Made by a program: the position numbers and the translations under genes | Shown here: one piece after another, positions 54,501-63,184 of the stretch | Layout of the letters: each line of letters starts with the position of its first letter | Numbering within the stretch: the stretch's first letter is position 1 | Source: JAPOUP01 sp965199865 | GTDB taxonomy: Bacteria; Pseudomonadota; Alphaproteobacteria; Rhodobacterales; Rhodobacteraceae | NCBI GenBank assembly: GCA_965199865.1 | Contig: CBDATU010000005.1 | Coordinates: forward strand, 319,552 to 383,551 | Length of the DNA: 64,000 bases | Reading direction: 5' to 3' | Notes under the pieces: generated by a model | What the model saw: only the letters and a program-made list of their open reading frames with translations | What the model was told of the DNA's origin: nothing | Databases searched by the model: none

Positions 54501-55640
54501 ATGCGTCATAAATTTTCACCTCTCATCCTGTCCGCGGCAATGGCTGCCACTGCAGTGGGCGCCCAGGCGGAAGGTACGCTCAATGTCGCCTCAGGCGGTT
54601 CGCAGAATATGGTCGACTATGTCACCGACTATCTCGGGCCGCTGTTCGAGGAACGGAACCCGGGCTGGAAGGTCAATGTTGTCGGTACCGGACCCGGCAA
54701 TGCGGGTTCGCAGATCATCATGGAGAAACTGGCAGCCCAGTCCAGATCGGACAGCTGGGATACCGACGTGATCGTCACCACCCAGCTGAAGACTGGTGAA
54801 ATGGTCGAGGGCGGATTGCTGCAGGCTTACGTGAGCGACATCTCAACCGGCTCACTGGCCACCCGGGACACGGCAAGAATGGCATTGGGCATGAATGTCG
54901 AGGGTTTCGTGATGCCGATGTTCCACAGCCAGACCGCGATCGCCTACAACCCGGATCTGGTTGCCGACCCACCAGGAAGCTATGACGAGCTGAAGGAATG
55001 GGCCGCGGCCAACCAGGGCGCCTTTGGCTATAACGGCATAAAGAACGGTATGTCAGGTGTGGCGTTCACGACAGGCTGGATGTACGCCTACGCCGGCAAT
55101 GCCGACCAGTTGATGAACGGACCCTACGATGCCAGTCTGAAGGGCGGCTGGGACGCGGCCCTCGCCGGTCTCAAGGCATTCAACGAGCACGTCACCTTCA
55201 CGCCCGGCAATGCCGGAACGCTGGACATGCTGAACAGGGGTGAGATCGTCATGGGACCGGTCTGGGTGGACATGTTCTACACCTGGCAGGCCGATGGTCG
55301 TCTGAACCCGAATCTCAGGCTCCTGCTCCCCGAACCTGGCATGCCGGGACAGCCCTACTATTACGCGATTCCCGCAAAGGCCGCGAATGCGGAGATGGCG
55401 CGCCGGTTCATCGAACTCGCAACCAGCCCCGAGGTGCAGGCCGAAGGCATCGTGACGCGCTTCAACTGGTATCCGGGAATCGACGCCCAGCATGTGCAGG
55501 CATCTCTGGATCCGGCCGACTGGGACAAGCTGTTCACCGATGTGACGCCGACGGACCTCGCATCCAAGGGCAAGCCCTTTCCGCTTGGTTCATACTTCGA
55601 TGAAATCCGCGAAGCCTACGAGGAAAAAGTTGCGAACTGA
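54501..55640 (+). CDS. ABC transporter periplasmic solute-binding protein (type 2, PotD/FbpA/AepX-like)
   Basis: A 379-residue secreted protein. The signal peptide is MRHKFSPLILSAAMAATAVG with AQA before the mature end EGTLNVASGG. The mature part has the family 1/8 extracellular-binding look: DYLGPLFEERNPGWKVNVVG near the N terminus, NVEGFVMPMFHSQTAIAYNP in the hinge and LNRGEIVMGPVWVDMFY in the C-lobe. Ligands of this group include ferric iron, polyamines and aminoethylphosphonate. It lies 45 bases after the ATPase gene. Tyrosines that would mark a ferric-binding protein are not arranged as a clear pair. Confidence 0.92.
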   Translation: MRHKFSPLILSAAMAATAVGAQAEGTLNVASGGSQNMVDYVTDYLGPLFEERNPGWKVNVVGTGPGNAGSQIIMEKLAAQSRSDSWDTDVIVTTQLKTGEMVEGGLLQAYVSDISTGSLATRDTARMALGMNVEGFVMPMFHSQTAIAYNPDLVADPPGSYDELKEWAAANQGAFGYNGIKNGMSGVAFTTGWMYAYAGNADQLMNGPYDASLKGGWDAALAGLKAFNEHVTFTPGNAGTLDMLNRGEIVMGPVWVDMFYTWQADGRLNPNLRLLLPEPGMPGQPYYYAIPAKAANAEMARRFIELATSPEVQAEGIVTRFNWYPGIDAQHVQASLDPADWDKLFTDVTPTDLASKGKPFPLGSYFDEIREAYEEKVAN

Positions 55641-55704
55641 ACAGCGTCAGCGCCGGGCGCCTTCCGGAGGCACCTTCCGGCGCCCGGCGCGTCCGGACCG
55701 CCTA

Positions 55705-56544
55705 ATGACGGACAGCCGCCGCCGCAGCCTGATCCTGATTGCACCAGCTCTCGCCCTGCTGGCGGCGCTGTTTCTGTTTCCACTCGGATATTCGCTACTC
55801 TGGGCGTTCCGGATCGAGGACTCCGGCAGCTGGGGCACCGGGAATTTTGCCAAGGCGTTCGCGCTCTATTCGCAGGATATCCTGTTCACCGTAATCATCG
55901 TGACCCTTGCCACGGTCATCATTGCCATGGTTTCCATTGCGATTGCCGGTTACCTCACACTCGGGGAACATGCCGCCGCGGTTGCCATTCTCCGCTGGCT
56001 TTACCGCTGGCCCCTCTTCATTCCCTTCGTGGTGGCGGCACAGCTGATGCGGACCTTCCTGGCCAAGAACGGCATGATGAACAATCTGATCGTCAGCACC
56101 GGGCTGCTTGAGCCCATGCAGACCGCGAGTTTCCTCGACTGGCGTGGAATCATCATTACCTTTGTCTGGAAACAGACCCCGTTCGTGGCATTGCTTCTGG
56201 CGGGGGCGATGGCCAGCCTGGACCGCTCGACCTTCGAGGCGGCACGCAACATGGGCGCCAGAAGATTTCGGGTACTGTGGCAAATCGCCCTGCCGCAGGT
56301 CGCGACAACCCTGATGGTGGGGCTGATCCTTTCCTATGTCATCATGATGTCGGTGCTATCGGTGCCGCTCATGATCAATGCCCAGACGCCAACCATGATC
56401 ACAGTGGACATGGCCTGGCGCATCAACGCCTATTCCGATTACGGCGTCGCGAATGCGCTCGGTTTCATTTCCTATGCCATGACGGCCGTCGTTGCCTGGC
56501 TCTATCTACGCCAGGGGTTACGGGACAACGGGAGTCCGGCATGA
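55705..56544 (+). CDS. ABC transporter permease subunit 1
   Basis: A 279-residue inner-membrane permease with about six helices. The ATG at 55705 is chosen because homology begins with SLILIAPALALLAALF; the longer frame overlaps the binding-protein gene. The coupling motif is in RSTFEAARNMGARRFRVLWQI (EAA loop), which contacts the ATPase. It overlaps the next permease by four bases. Confidence 0.9.
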   Translation: MTDSRRRSLILIAPALALLAALFLFPLGYSLLWAFRIEDSGSWGTGNFAKAFALYSQDILFTVIIVTLATVIIAMVSIAIAGYLTLGEHAAAVAILRWLYRWPLFIPFVVAAQLMRTFLAKNGMMNNLIVSTGLLEPMQTASFLDWRGIIITFVWKQTPFVALLLAGAMASLDRSTFEAARNMGARRFRVLWQIALPQVATTLMVGLILSYVIMMSVLSVPLMINAQTPTMITVDMAWRINAYSDYGVANALGFISYAMTAVVAWLYLRQGLRDNGSPA

Positions 56545-57341
56545 CATCGCGATCGATCCTGGGTGCCATAATGCTGGCCTGCCTCGCATTCGCGATCATC
56601 GGACCACTGACGAACATGCTGATCTGGTCCGTCGCCGAAGTTTGGTATTTTCCCGGGAAACTTCCGCAGGAATGGGGGTTCAGGTTCTGGGATCGGGTAT
56701 TTCGCCCACAAGGCAACGCCATGGTATCGCTCACGAATTCCGTGGTGATCGCCTGCCTGACCGTTGTGGTCAGTCTCGCGGTGGCCGTGCCCGCAGGACT
56801 GGCCCTGGGCCGCGGCAACCTGCCCTGGCGTCCGGTCATGCTCCTACTGTTCCTGCTGCCGCAGGCATTTCCATCCATCGCCGTGCATATGAACATCGCA
56901 CGGGTGTTCTACGGAATCGGTCTTAACGGCACCTTCCTGGGGGTAATCCTCGTTCACACCATCCAAGGTCTGGTCTTCGCCGTCTGGATTTCTACCGCGG
57001 CCTTTGCAGCCGTCGATCGGGAGCTCGAGGAAGCAGCCGCCAATATGGGCGCGGGCCGCTGGACCGTTTTTCGCACCGTGACCCTGCCGCTCGCGCTGCC
57101 AGGGATTTTCGCGAGCGCGATTTTCGTCTTCCTCATCTCACTCGACGAATTTACGGGCACGTTCTTCGTCGGGGTGCCGGACATCACGACCATGCCGCTC
57201 CTGCTGTTCACGGCAAGCATGGAAGGCAACTATCAGATCGCATCAATCACGGCGCTGGTACTTCTCGTGCCGTCCGTGGCCTTCATGCTGATCATCGAAC
57301 GCTTCCTGAAGTCCGACGTCCTGTCCAGATTCGGACACTGA
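56541..57341 (+). CDS. ABC transporter permease subunit 2
   Basis: A 266-residue permease starting at the ATG inside the preceding stop (ATGA). The EAA loop DRELEEAAANMGAGRWTVFRTV is present and about six helices are predicted. It completes an ATPase, binding protein, permease, permease operon. No downstream metabolic gene is coupled to it; the next gene is a separate Na/Pi-type transporter. Confidence 0.9.
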   Translation: MTSRSILGAIMLACLAFAIIGPLTNMLIWSVAEVWYFPGKLPQEWGFRFWDRVFRPQGNAMVSLTNSVVIACLTVVVSLAVAVPAGLALGRGNLPWRPVMLLLFLLPQAFPSIAVHMNIARVFYGIGLNGTFLGVILVHTIQGLVFAVWISTAAFAAVDRELEEAAANMGAGRWTVFRTVTLPLALPGIFASAIFVFLISLDEFTGTFFVGVPDITTMPLLLFTASMEGNYQIASITALVLLVPSVAFMLIIERFLKSDVLSRFGH

Positions 57342-57550
57342 AACCAGGCGCTACCGATAGGATGTCGATGACAGGCAGGGAGTCAGGACCAGTCGGCCGA
57401 TCTGGTGCGGACTGATCTGCCGACGCCACCCGGCAATCCGGCGCAAAAGGCGTCCGGTTCCTGCCGGGGGCCTGACCCGCAGGGAGTGACCCTCAGCCGG
57501 CTTTTGCCATCAGTAGCGAAACGGCGGTTGCGCCACCGAAGGAACTGGAA

Positions 57551-59197
57551 ATGCAAATGGTCGCCTTTCTCGTCAATCTGACGGGCTCAACGATGCTCCT
57601 CCTGTTTGCCGTATGGCTTGTGCGAACCGGGGTCGAGCATGCGCAGGTATCGTCGTTCCGGCGGTTGTTTTCGGGTCGGCAGGGCCGTGTGGGTGCGGTG
57701 GTGACGGGAATGACGCTTGCGATCGTAATGCAGAGCTCTGCCGCTGTCGCCGTTCTTACGGCCGGAAATTTTGCGGGTGTCGCGGGGTTCAACGCCTCAC
57801 TCGCCATCATCCTTGGGGGTGATCTGGGTTCGGCACTGGTCGTTCAGTTCCTGTCCTTTCCGGTGGACTGGATCATCGCACCGCTGCTGGCTGTAGGTGG
57901 CTGGTTGACCACCAGGTCCGAAGGCCGACGCCACCATGTTGGCCGGGCCGTGATGGGAATTGCCCTTGTCCTGGTTGCACTCAGCTTTCTGCGTGACGCC
58001 GTTCAGCCTGTCCGGGACAGTGGCCTGATGCCAGTGATCTCCAGTTATCTTGACAATGACGCAATCACCGCCTTTCTGGTCGGCGCCGTTCTTGCCCTTG
58101 CCATTCATTCGAGCGTCGCCGCCATTCTGATCATTGTCACGTTTGTCGATCAGGGCGCGGTCGCCATTCCCGGCGGATTGTTTTTGGTGCTGGGCGCAAA
58201 TTTCGGTAGCGGTCTCATTCCCGTGTGGATGGCAAGAGCAATGTCACCTGAGGCTCGGCACCTGTTACTGGCAAATTTTGCCTGCCGAGCCTCACTGTCG
58301 CTGTTGGCGGCCGCCCTGCTGATGCTGTATGGTGACAGGCTGGCATTCCTGGAGTATCTGTCCGCCCCTCACCTCGTGATCACCCATGTGCTGTTCAATC
58401 TTCTGCTGATCGTTGTCTGGTTGCCAATTCCTCAGGCAGCCAGGTGGGCAACCTCCTGGGCCTACCGCGATGCTGGCGAATTGGATAGCCTGCCCCCAAC
58501 AGGACGAAAAAATCTCGACGAGCGTATTGCAGACCAGCCCAAGGTCGCACTGACCGGACTCAAGCAGGAGCTCCTGCACATGCTGGGCCTTGTCGAGGCC
58601 ATGTTCGCCCTGATGGCGGAGGATTTCCTGAACCGGGAGACCGGACATGTGAAATCGGCCACGAACATGGATGATGACGTCAATGCCAGCCTTAAGCGTA
58701 TTCGCCATTTTGTAACGAAAATTCCGGACAGGAGTTTCAGCAAATCGGAAACGAAATCGGCCCGGGAACTGTTCGAATACGCCGTTAGGCTGGAAGCGGC
58801 AGGAGACGTCGTCCGCCACCGCATGACCAGACTTGTCCGGGAACTGGCGGGTTCGACCGCCAGTCTCAGTGACGAGGGCATTCGGGAAATCCGTCGGATG
58901 CGCGATCACATCCTGGTCAATGTCAATCTCGCCGCGAGTGTCCTCATCTCCGACGATCCGGAAAACGCACGCATTCTCAGCCTTGAGAAAACGGCGATCA
59001 AAGCGGCGGAAACGAAAAGCCGGATCAAACATTTCAAGCGCATACTGGCAGGCCGGGACAACAGCATCCGGACCAGTGACCTACATCTGGAAATGCTGCG
59101 GGCGCTGAGGGAATTCAACAGTCACATCTCGGCTGTGGCTTACCCGACACTCTACAGGACCGGTCAGCTGCTCAAGACAAGGCTGGTCCAGCCCTGA
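57551..59197 (+). CDS. Na+/phosphate cotransporter family protein with PhoU-like C-terminal domain (NptA/YjbB-like)
   Basis: A 548-residue protein. Two Na/Pi repeats are seen: the first with the hallmark MQSSAAVAVLTAG (Q61-S-S) and the second with AIHSSVAAILIIV. Eight or so membrane helices extend to about residue 300. The last ~220 residues are a helical PhoU-like cytoplasmic domain (ELLHMLGLVEAMFALMAEDF). YjbB-type members mainly export phosphate when cytoplasmic phosphate is high. Its location after a putative organophosphorus importer would suit release of excess phosphate, but it is 209 bases away and may be independent. Confidence 0.9.
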   Translation: MQMVAFLVNLTGSTMLLLFAVWLVRTGVEHAQVSSFRRLFSGRQGRVGAVVTGMTLAIVMQSSAAVAVLTAGNFAGVAGFNASLAIILGGDLGSALVVQFLSFPVDWIIAPLLAVGGWLTTRSEGRRHHVGRAVMGIALVLVALSFLRDAVQPVRDSGLMPVISSYLDNDAITAFLVGAVLALAIHSSVAAILIIVTFVDQGAVAIPGGLFLVLGANFGSGLIPVWMARAMSPEARHLLLANFACRASLSLLAAALLMLYGDRLAFLEYLSAPHLVITHVLFNLLLIVVWLPIPQAARWATSWAYRDAGELDSLPPTGRKNLDERIADQPKVALTGLKQELLHMLGLVEAMFALMAEDFLNRETGHVKSATNMDDDVNASLKRIRHFVTKIPDRSFSKSETKSARELFEYAVRLEAAGDVVRHRMTRLVRELAGSTASLSDEGIREIRRMRDHILVNVNLAASVLISDDPENARILSLEKTAIKAAETKSRIKHFKRILAGRDNSIRTSDLHLEMLRALREFNSHISAVAYPTLYRTGQLLKTRLVQP

Positions 59198-59429
59198 CGG
59201 CCTGGGCATGCATAAGGGAATTTGCCCGCAGGTGGACAAATCAGGTAAACCGGAACCTTCCACCGAACCCGTCCGGTTCCGGGCGACAATGATGAAATGG
59301 CATGCTCGTAGGGGTAATGGTCCCGCCACAAAATCCTGACTTCATGGCCATCATGGCCCCCACGGCACTTTGGCGTGGAATTGTGCAGCTGCGGTACTGA
59401 CCACCCGCAGCGAATAGACCTCTAGGCGC

Positions 59430-60164
59430 TCATGAAAGACTCTGACCATCGGTTGCGGCAAGCGCATCGGCCAGATCGATGGCTCCGTCATAGAGCGCAC
59501 GGCCCACTATGGCACCGTCTATCGGAGTGCCACAGGTTCCAAGTGCGAACAGATCTGCCAGTGAACTGATTCCACCTGAGGCAATGACGGGAATCCGCAC
59601 CGTATTCGCAATCCCTGCCGTTGCCCGGATGTTAGGCCCCCTCATCGCACCGTCGCGGTCGATATCCGTATAGATGACTGCCGCGACACCGACATCCTCA
59701 AATCTGAGCGCGAGCTCCGTGGCTGATATTTCGGTATCCTCAACCCAGCCTCTGGTTGCGACGCACCCGTTCCTGGCATCGATTCCAATCGCGACGCGCC
59801 CTGGAAATGAACTGGCCGCCTCGCGCACCAGCGTCGGGTTCTCGACAGCGGCAGTTCCCAGAATGACCCTGGCCACGCCCCGCGCCAACCAGTATTCCAC
59901 TGTCGCCATATCGCGAATGCCGCCACCCAGCTGAACTGGACAGCTGACCTCCGCCAGGATCGCGCCAATTGCGGCACCATTCACTGGTCGCCCGGAAACC
60001 GCCCCATTCAGGTCAACCAGATGCAGCCATTCGCAGCCGGCGTCCTGAAACTGGCGGGCCTGCATGGCCGGGTCGTCGCCGAATATCGTCGCCTGATCCA
60101 TGGCCCCCCTGAGAAGCCTGACGCACTGTCCGTCCTTAAGATCAATTGCGGGATATAGAATCAT
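59430..60164 (-). CDS. hisA: Phosphoribosylformimino-5-aminoimidazole carboxamide ribotide isomerase
   Basis: Fourth step of histidine synthesis, ProFAR to PRFAR. The 244-residue (beta/alpha)8 barrel starts at 60164 after an AAAGGA site, with MILYPAIDLKDGQCVRL and catalytic Asp in the AIDLKDG loop. The second catalytic Asp lies in YTDIDRDGAM, and the phosphate-binding glycines in QLGGGIRDM and VIASGGISS. It is monocistronic here, far from hisF-hisE (9649-10715), an unusual split for this group. Confidence 0.95.
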   Translation of the reverse strand: MILYPAIDLKDGQCVRLLRGAMDQATIFGDDPAMQARQFQDAGCEWLHLVDLNGAVSGRPVNGAAIGAILAEVSCPVQLGGGIRDMATVEYWLARGVARVILGTAAVENPTLVREAASSFPGRVAIGIDARNGCVATRGWVEDTEISATELALRFEDVGVAAVIYTDIDRDGAMRGPNIRATAGIANTVRIPVIASGGISSLADLFALGTCGTPIDGAIVGRALYDGAIDLADALAATDGQSLS

Positions 60165-60387
60165 CGGCGTAGTCCTTTCATTTGCGACAGGCATGCACTG
60201 ACTGTTCGACCAGATGTATGCTATACAACACGGTAACATGCCTGCCGATCCAGCAGCGACAGTTCTGCCCCTGAACTCGGAAAGGTTCCTCGCCAGCCCC
60301 GGTCTGGGAAACACGAAGTCAAGCAATCGACTACCGCCACCGCCAACATGCCGACTTTCCGTCGCGTCGCGGACTGAAGCTTGAGCA

Positions 60388-61203
60388 TCATCGCCTAAGC
60401 ATGCGATTTACGATCGCCGTTGCCCTGGGATCGTCCATTGCCCCGAGCTCTTCCAGGATTAAGGGCCGCAGCCCTTCATGCTCGTTCGCGCATCTACCGA
60501 ACCGGGTGATCACTTCGTCGTTGGCGATTGTTGCCAGTGCCCTAACGATATCCGCATTGGGATTGCTGGCAAACAGGGCCAGGAGGCCCGGCCGGGCGGC
60601 CGCGTGCCCAAGCTTTCCCATAGTAATCAGTGCGGCCCTTCGCACGGACCTATCTGGATCATTCCTGCCCTCCTCCAGGACCCACACCGGCGGAGCCACC
60701 CATTGCGCAAGCGTAAATGCCTGGGCTCGAACGATTGGCTGCTCACTCTTTATCCACAGCTCAATCCGTCGTGGTGAAAAGCGAATCCTGCTGGCAACCG
60801 CTGCCTGTAAGGCGTGAGGCAGGAGTACCGCTGGCAGACAGCGTTCCTCGGAAATTCGCCTGACCGCTGCCCGAGATCGTCTGGTTTCAATCTTTGCCAG
60901 AGTTCCCAACACCGCGAGCTGCTCCCTGCACGGACTGTTGATGCCGAAACCACGGAAACGGTCCCAGAGTTCTTCCAGCGCCGGAACAGCGGCATCTGCA
61001 AGCCCTCGTGATAGCACCTGCTCACAAAGAGCCTCCGCTCGGGCAAGATTCGAGTCTGGGAGCCAGGCGATGACGTCTTCATCATCCGGCGTCTTGGGAT
61101 CGAACGCGCTCTCGCCTCGTTGATTCGACCAGCCACTATCCGCGTCGGAGGGAGGGTCAAACAGGTTTGCCTGCACGGGGTATACATGTCCAGGTCGTCT
61201 CAT
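60388..61203 (-). CDS. HEAT-repeat-like protein of unknown function
   Basis: A 271-residue protein starting at 61203 after GGAGGAG; the long upstream extension in the same frame is spurious. The C-terminal half is built of helical repeats of about 30 residues, such as DPDRSVRRAALITMGKLGHAA, ARPGLLALFASNPN and DIVRALATIANDEVITRFGR, typical of HEAT/PBS-lyase-like repeats. The N terminus is acidic and proline-rich (PPSDADSG, PKTPDDEDV). Such repeats mediate protein contacts. Neighbours give no strong clue. Confidence 0.72.
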   Translation of the reverse strand: MRRPGHVYPVQANLFDPPSDADSGWSNQRGESAFDPKTPDDEDVIAWLPDSNLARAEALCEQVLSRGLADAAVPALEELWDRFRGFGINSPCREQLAVLGTLAKIETRRSRAAVRRISEERCLPAVLLPHALQAAVASRIRFSPRRIELWIKSEQPIVRAQAFTLAQWVAPPVWVLEEGRNDPDRSVRRAALITMGKLGHAAARPGLLALFASNPNADIVRALATIANDEVITRFGRCANEHEGLRPLILEELGAMDDPRATAIVNRMLRR

Positions 61204-61413
61204 GTCTCCTCCGCAACGCTCTCGGGCAAGCATATTCCAGTAAGCAGGCAACCGCAGAAGCAGCATTCCAAAGCGGTTCTGGCATTTCGGACAATTTACA
61301 GATTTCGGGTTCCTGTGGAAACTGCTATTCAGCAGACCGAGCCACGGAACACTGAAACAGGACCACTTTAGTATAGCTGGACTTGACCGCCGCACATCCT
61401 TTCCAGCTTCGCT

Positions 61414-62097
61414 GTGATGAGTGGTCAAACCGAAGACCAGCACCATCATTTGACCTCAATCGCCGATTCGGCATCCGTCAGAACATCGGTCTCGGGACTT
61501 CTTTTGTTTGGTAAAAATCCGAACCGCCGTCTTCCGCAAGCTGGTGTGACAGCAGTGGCGTTTCCCGACTGCGAGAAGGACTACAACACGGTGGATGAAG
61601 AGCGGATTCGAGGGCCTTTGACCTCGCTTGTTTCAAGACGAGGTGCGGCAGTAGAAAAGGGGGTGATAGACCGCACCATCGACTTCGTGAAGCGCAATAT
61701 GGGGAACATCGCGTGGCTCGAAGGTGGCCGCCGGCGCAAAAAGAGGGCCTTTCCCCTTGATGCGGTGCGAGAAGCTGTCGTGAACGCAGTAACTCATCGC
61801 GACTACGCACGCGAGGGTACCGACATTGAAGTCTCACTGTATCGCGATCGATTGGAAATAATCCCACCGGGTAGGCTTCCCAACGGAGTGACCGTGGAGA
61901 AGATGAGAGAAGGTGTCGTTCGGGCCGCCCGCAACGAACTTCTCAAAGAGATCCTCCGTGACTACGGTTACATAGAGCACTACGGAATGGGCGTTCGCAA
62001 ACGAATCATTGAAGCAATGCAGCGCCACAACGGGACTGAGCCGGGCCTCTTCGAGGGGGACGACCGTTTCGTTGTCTGCCTTTGGAAGGAAATGTGA
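61414..62097 (+). pseudogene. COG2865-type putative transcriptional regulator, N-terminally truncated
   Basis: 227 codons matching the C-terminal two thirds of AlbA_2/HATPase_c_4 regulators. Key stretches are GLLLFGKNPNRRLPQAGVTA, IRGPLTSLVSRRGAAVEKG, the GHKL-like VREAVVNAVTHRDYAREGTDIE and the closing GVRKRIIEAMQRHNGTEPGL. Typical proteins are 400-480 residues and start with an AlbA DNA-binding domain, which is absent here; the upstream sequence shows no trace of it. The first ~25 codons look random. Probably a remnant, though a short ATPase-domain protein could still be expressed. Confidence 0.7.
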
Positions 62098-62425
62098 AAT
62101 CTGCCCAAAACCCACAATTCCTGCCATTCCTGAACTTCCGTGGCTAGGGATACCGGGTTACACGCTGGCACTTCAGCCGCACGTCACCCCTGTAACTGAA
62201 ATGGACTTCCCCCTGATTGATTGCTTCACCGTCAGCCTCGCACCCTGTTTCCCCAGTATCCGTCTCTCTGATAGTTCGCCGGGCGACAGTCTTCGCGAAA
62301 CCGAAAGCCGGAATGCGGAATCGACCGGCCGTGAGGCCAAGCGGCCAGTGCCCGTCTCCGTAGTCCTCTCGGCACATTTGTTGTGAGGAAAGGCGCTGAA
62401 GCATCCAATCTTTGTCGCCCGGGTT
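62098..62425. other. Intergenic stretch without recognisable gene
   Basis: About 330 bases between convergent genes. No supported feature. Confidence 0.5.
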
Positions 62426-63184
62426 TCAGGGCAAATTTACCGGTCCACCTGCAGGGTTCTTCTGAACATACACCATTTGCATCGGCAGTCCCTCGGAATC
62501 CCGCTGTGGCACCTGAGGCAGCGTCCGAAGATCCGAGGGCTTAGCTGACGCGGTCATTGCAGCGGCCATCGCATCGACAATGTCATCGCGCGCAACAACC
62601 TTCCGTAGATACCGCTTCATCATACCCTCAATCTCCCTCCCCGCCTCTGGACGGTACTGCCTCAGGACCTCGATCCGTTCACGATACCCTTCCTTCGACT
62701 TCTTTGGTTCCCTCATGGAGTGCCCTGCAAATCCCCAAAAGCAGAGCTCCGGGTGAACCTCACGTACAAGTCGACGGGCCTTCTCCGAGCAGCGGAGCAG
62801 CTTATCAACCTCGGAGATCTTCTTTCTGATGACCAAACTCTGTACAGACAGCTTTCTACCGGTCAATTCATGGTTGCGCCGACTGGCCTCCGCGTCAGTC
62901 GAACAATCCAGCGCCTCCCGCACCGGAACGGGAAACACGCTGGATGCCCGACGAGACCTGAGTAATTTGCGAGCACACATGTCGCATTCCCGCGTATCTG
63001 GCTGCAGCCCGATTGGTATGTCAACGAAGATGCGATCTCCGGGCCCAGCTCTTTCCACCAGGTCGGATAACGCCTTTGCCACACCACTGGCCCTGATCTG
63101 TCCGTCCGGTTCAAGCGCGACCCAGAACCATCCGCCACGGCATCCGTCGACTCCATAAGCTGTTCCATGGAATTCCTGATGCAT
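62426..63184 (-). CDS. DUF429-family protein (predicted RNase H-like nuclease)
   Basis: A 252-residue protein of the DUF429 family. The N-terminal acidic motif is GVDGCRGGWFWVAL, the second acidic motif is RIFVDIPIGL, and the middle segment VREVHPELCFWGFAGH and the C-terminal DDIVDAMAAAMTA also fit. These acidic residues sit where RNase H-like nucleases coordinate metal; actual function is unknown. It follows the dioxygenase gene on the same strand, and as sequenced its start lies inside the dioxygenase tail. Confidence 0.82.
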   Translation of the reverse strand: MHQEFHGTAYGVDGCRGGWFWVALEPDGQIRASGVAKALSDLVERAGPGDRIFVDIPIGLQPDTRECDMCARKLLRSRRASSVFPVPVREALDCSTDAEASRRNHELTGRKLSVQSLVIRKKISEVDKLLRCSEKARRLVREVHPELCFWGFAGHSMREPKKSKEGYRERIEVLRQYRPEAGREIEGMMKRYLRKVVARDDIVDAMAAAMTASAKPSDLRTLPQVPQRDSEGLPMQMVYVQKNPAGGPVNLP

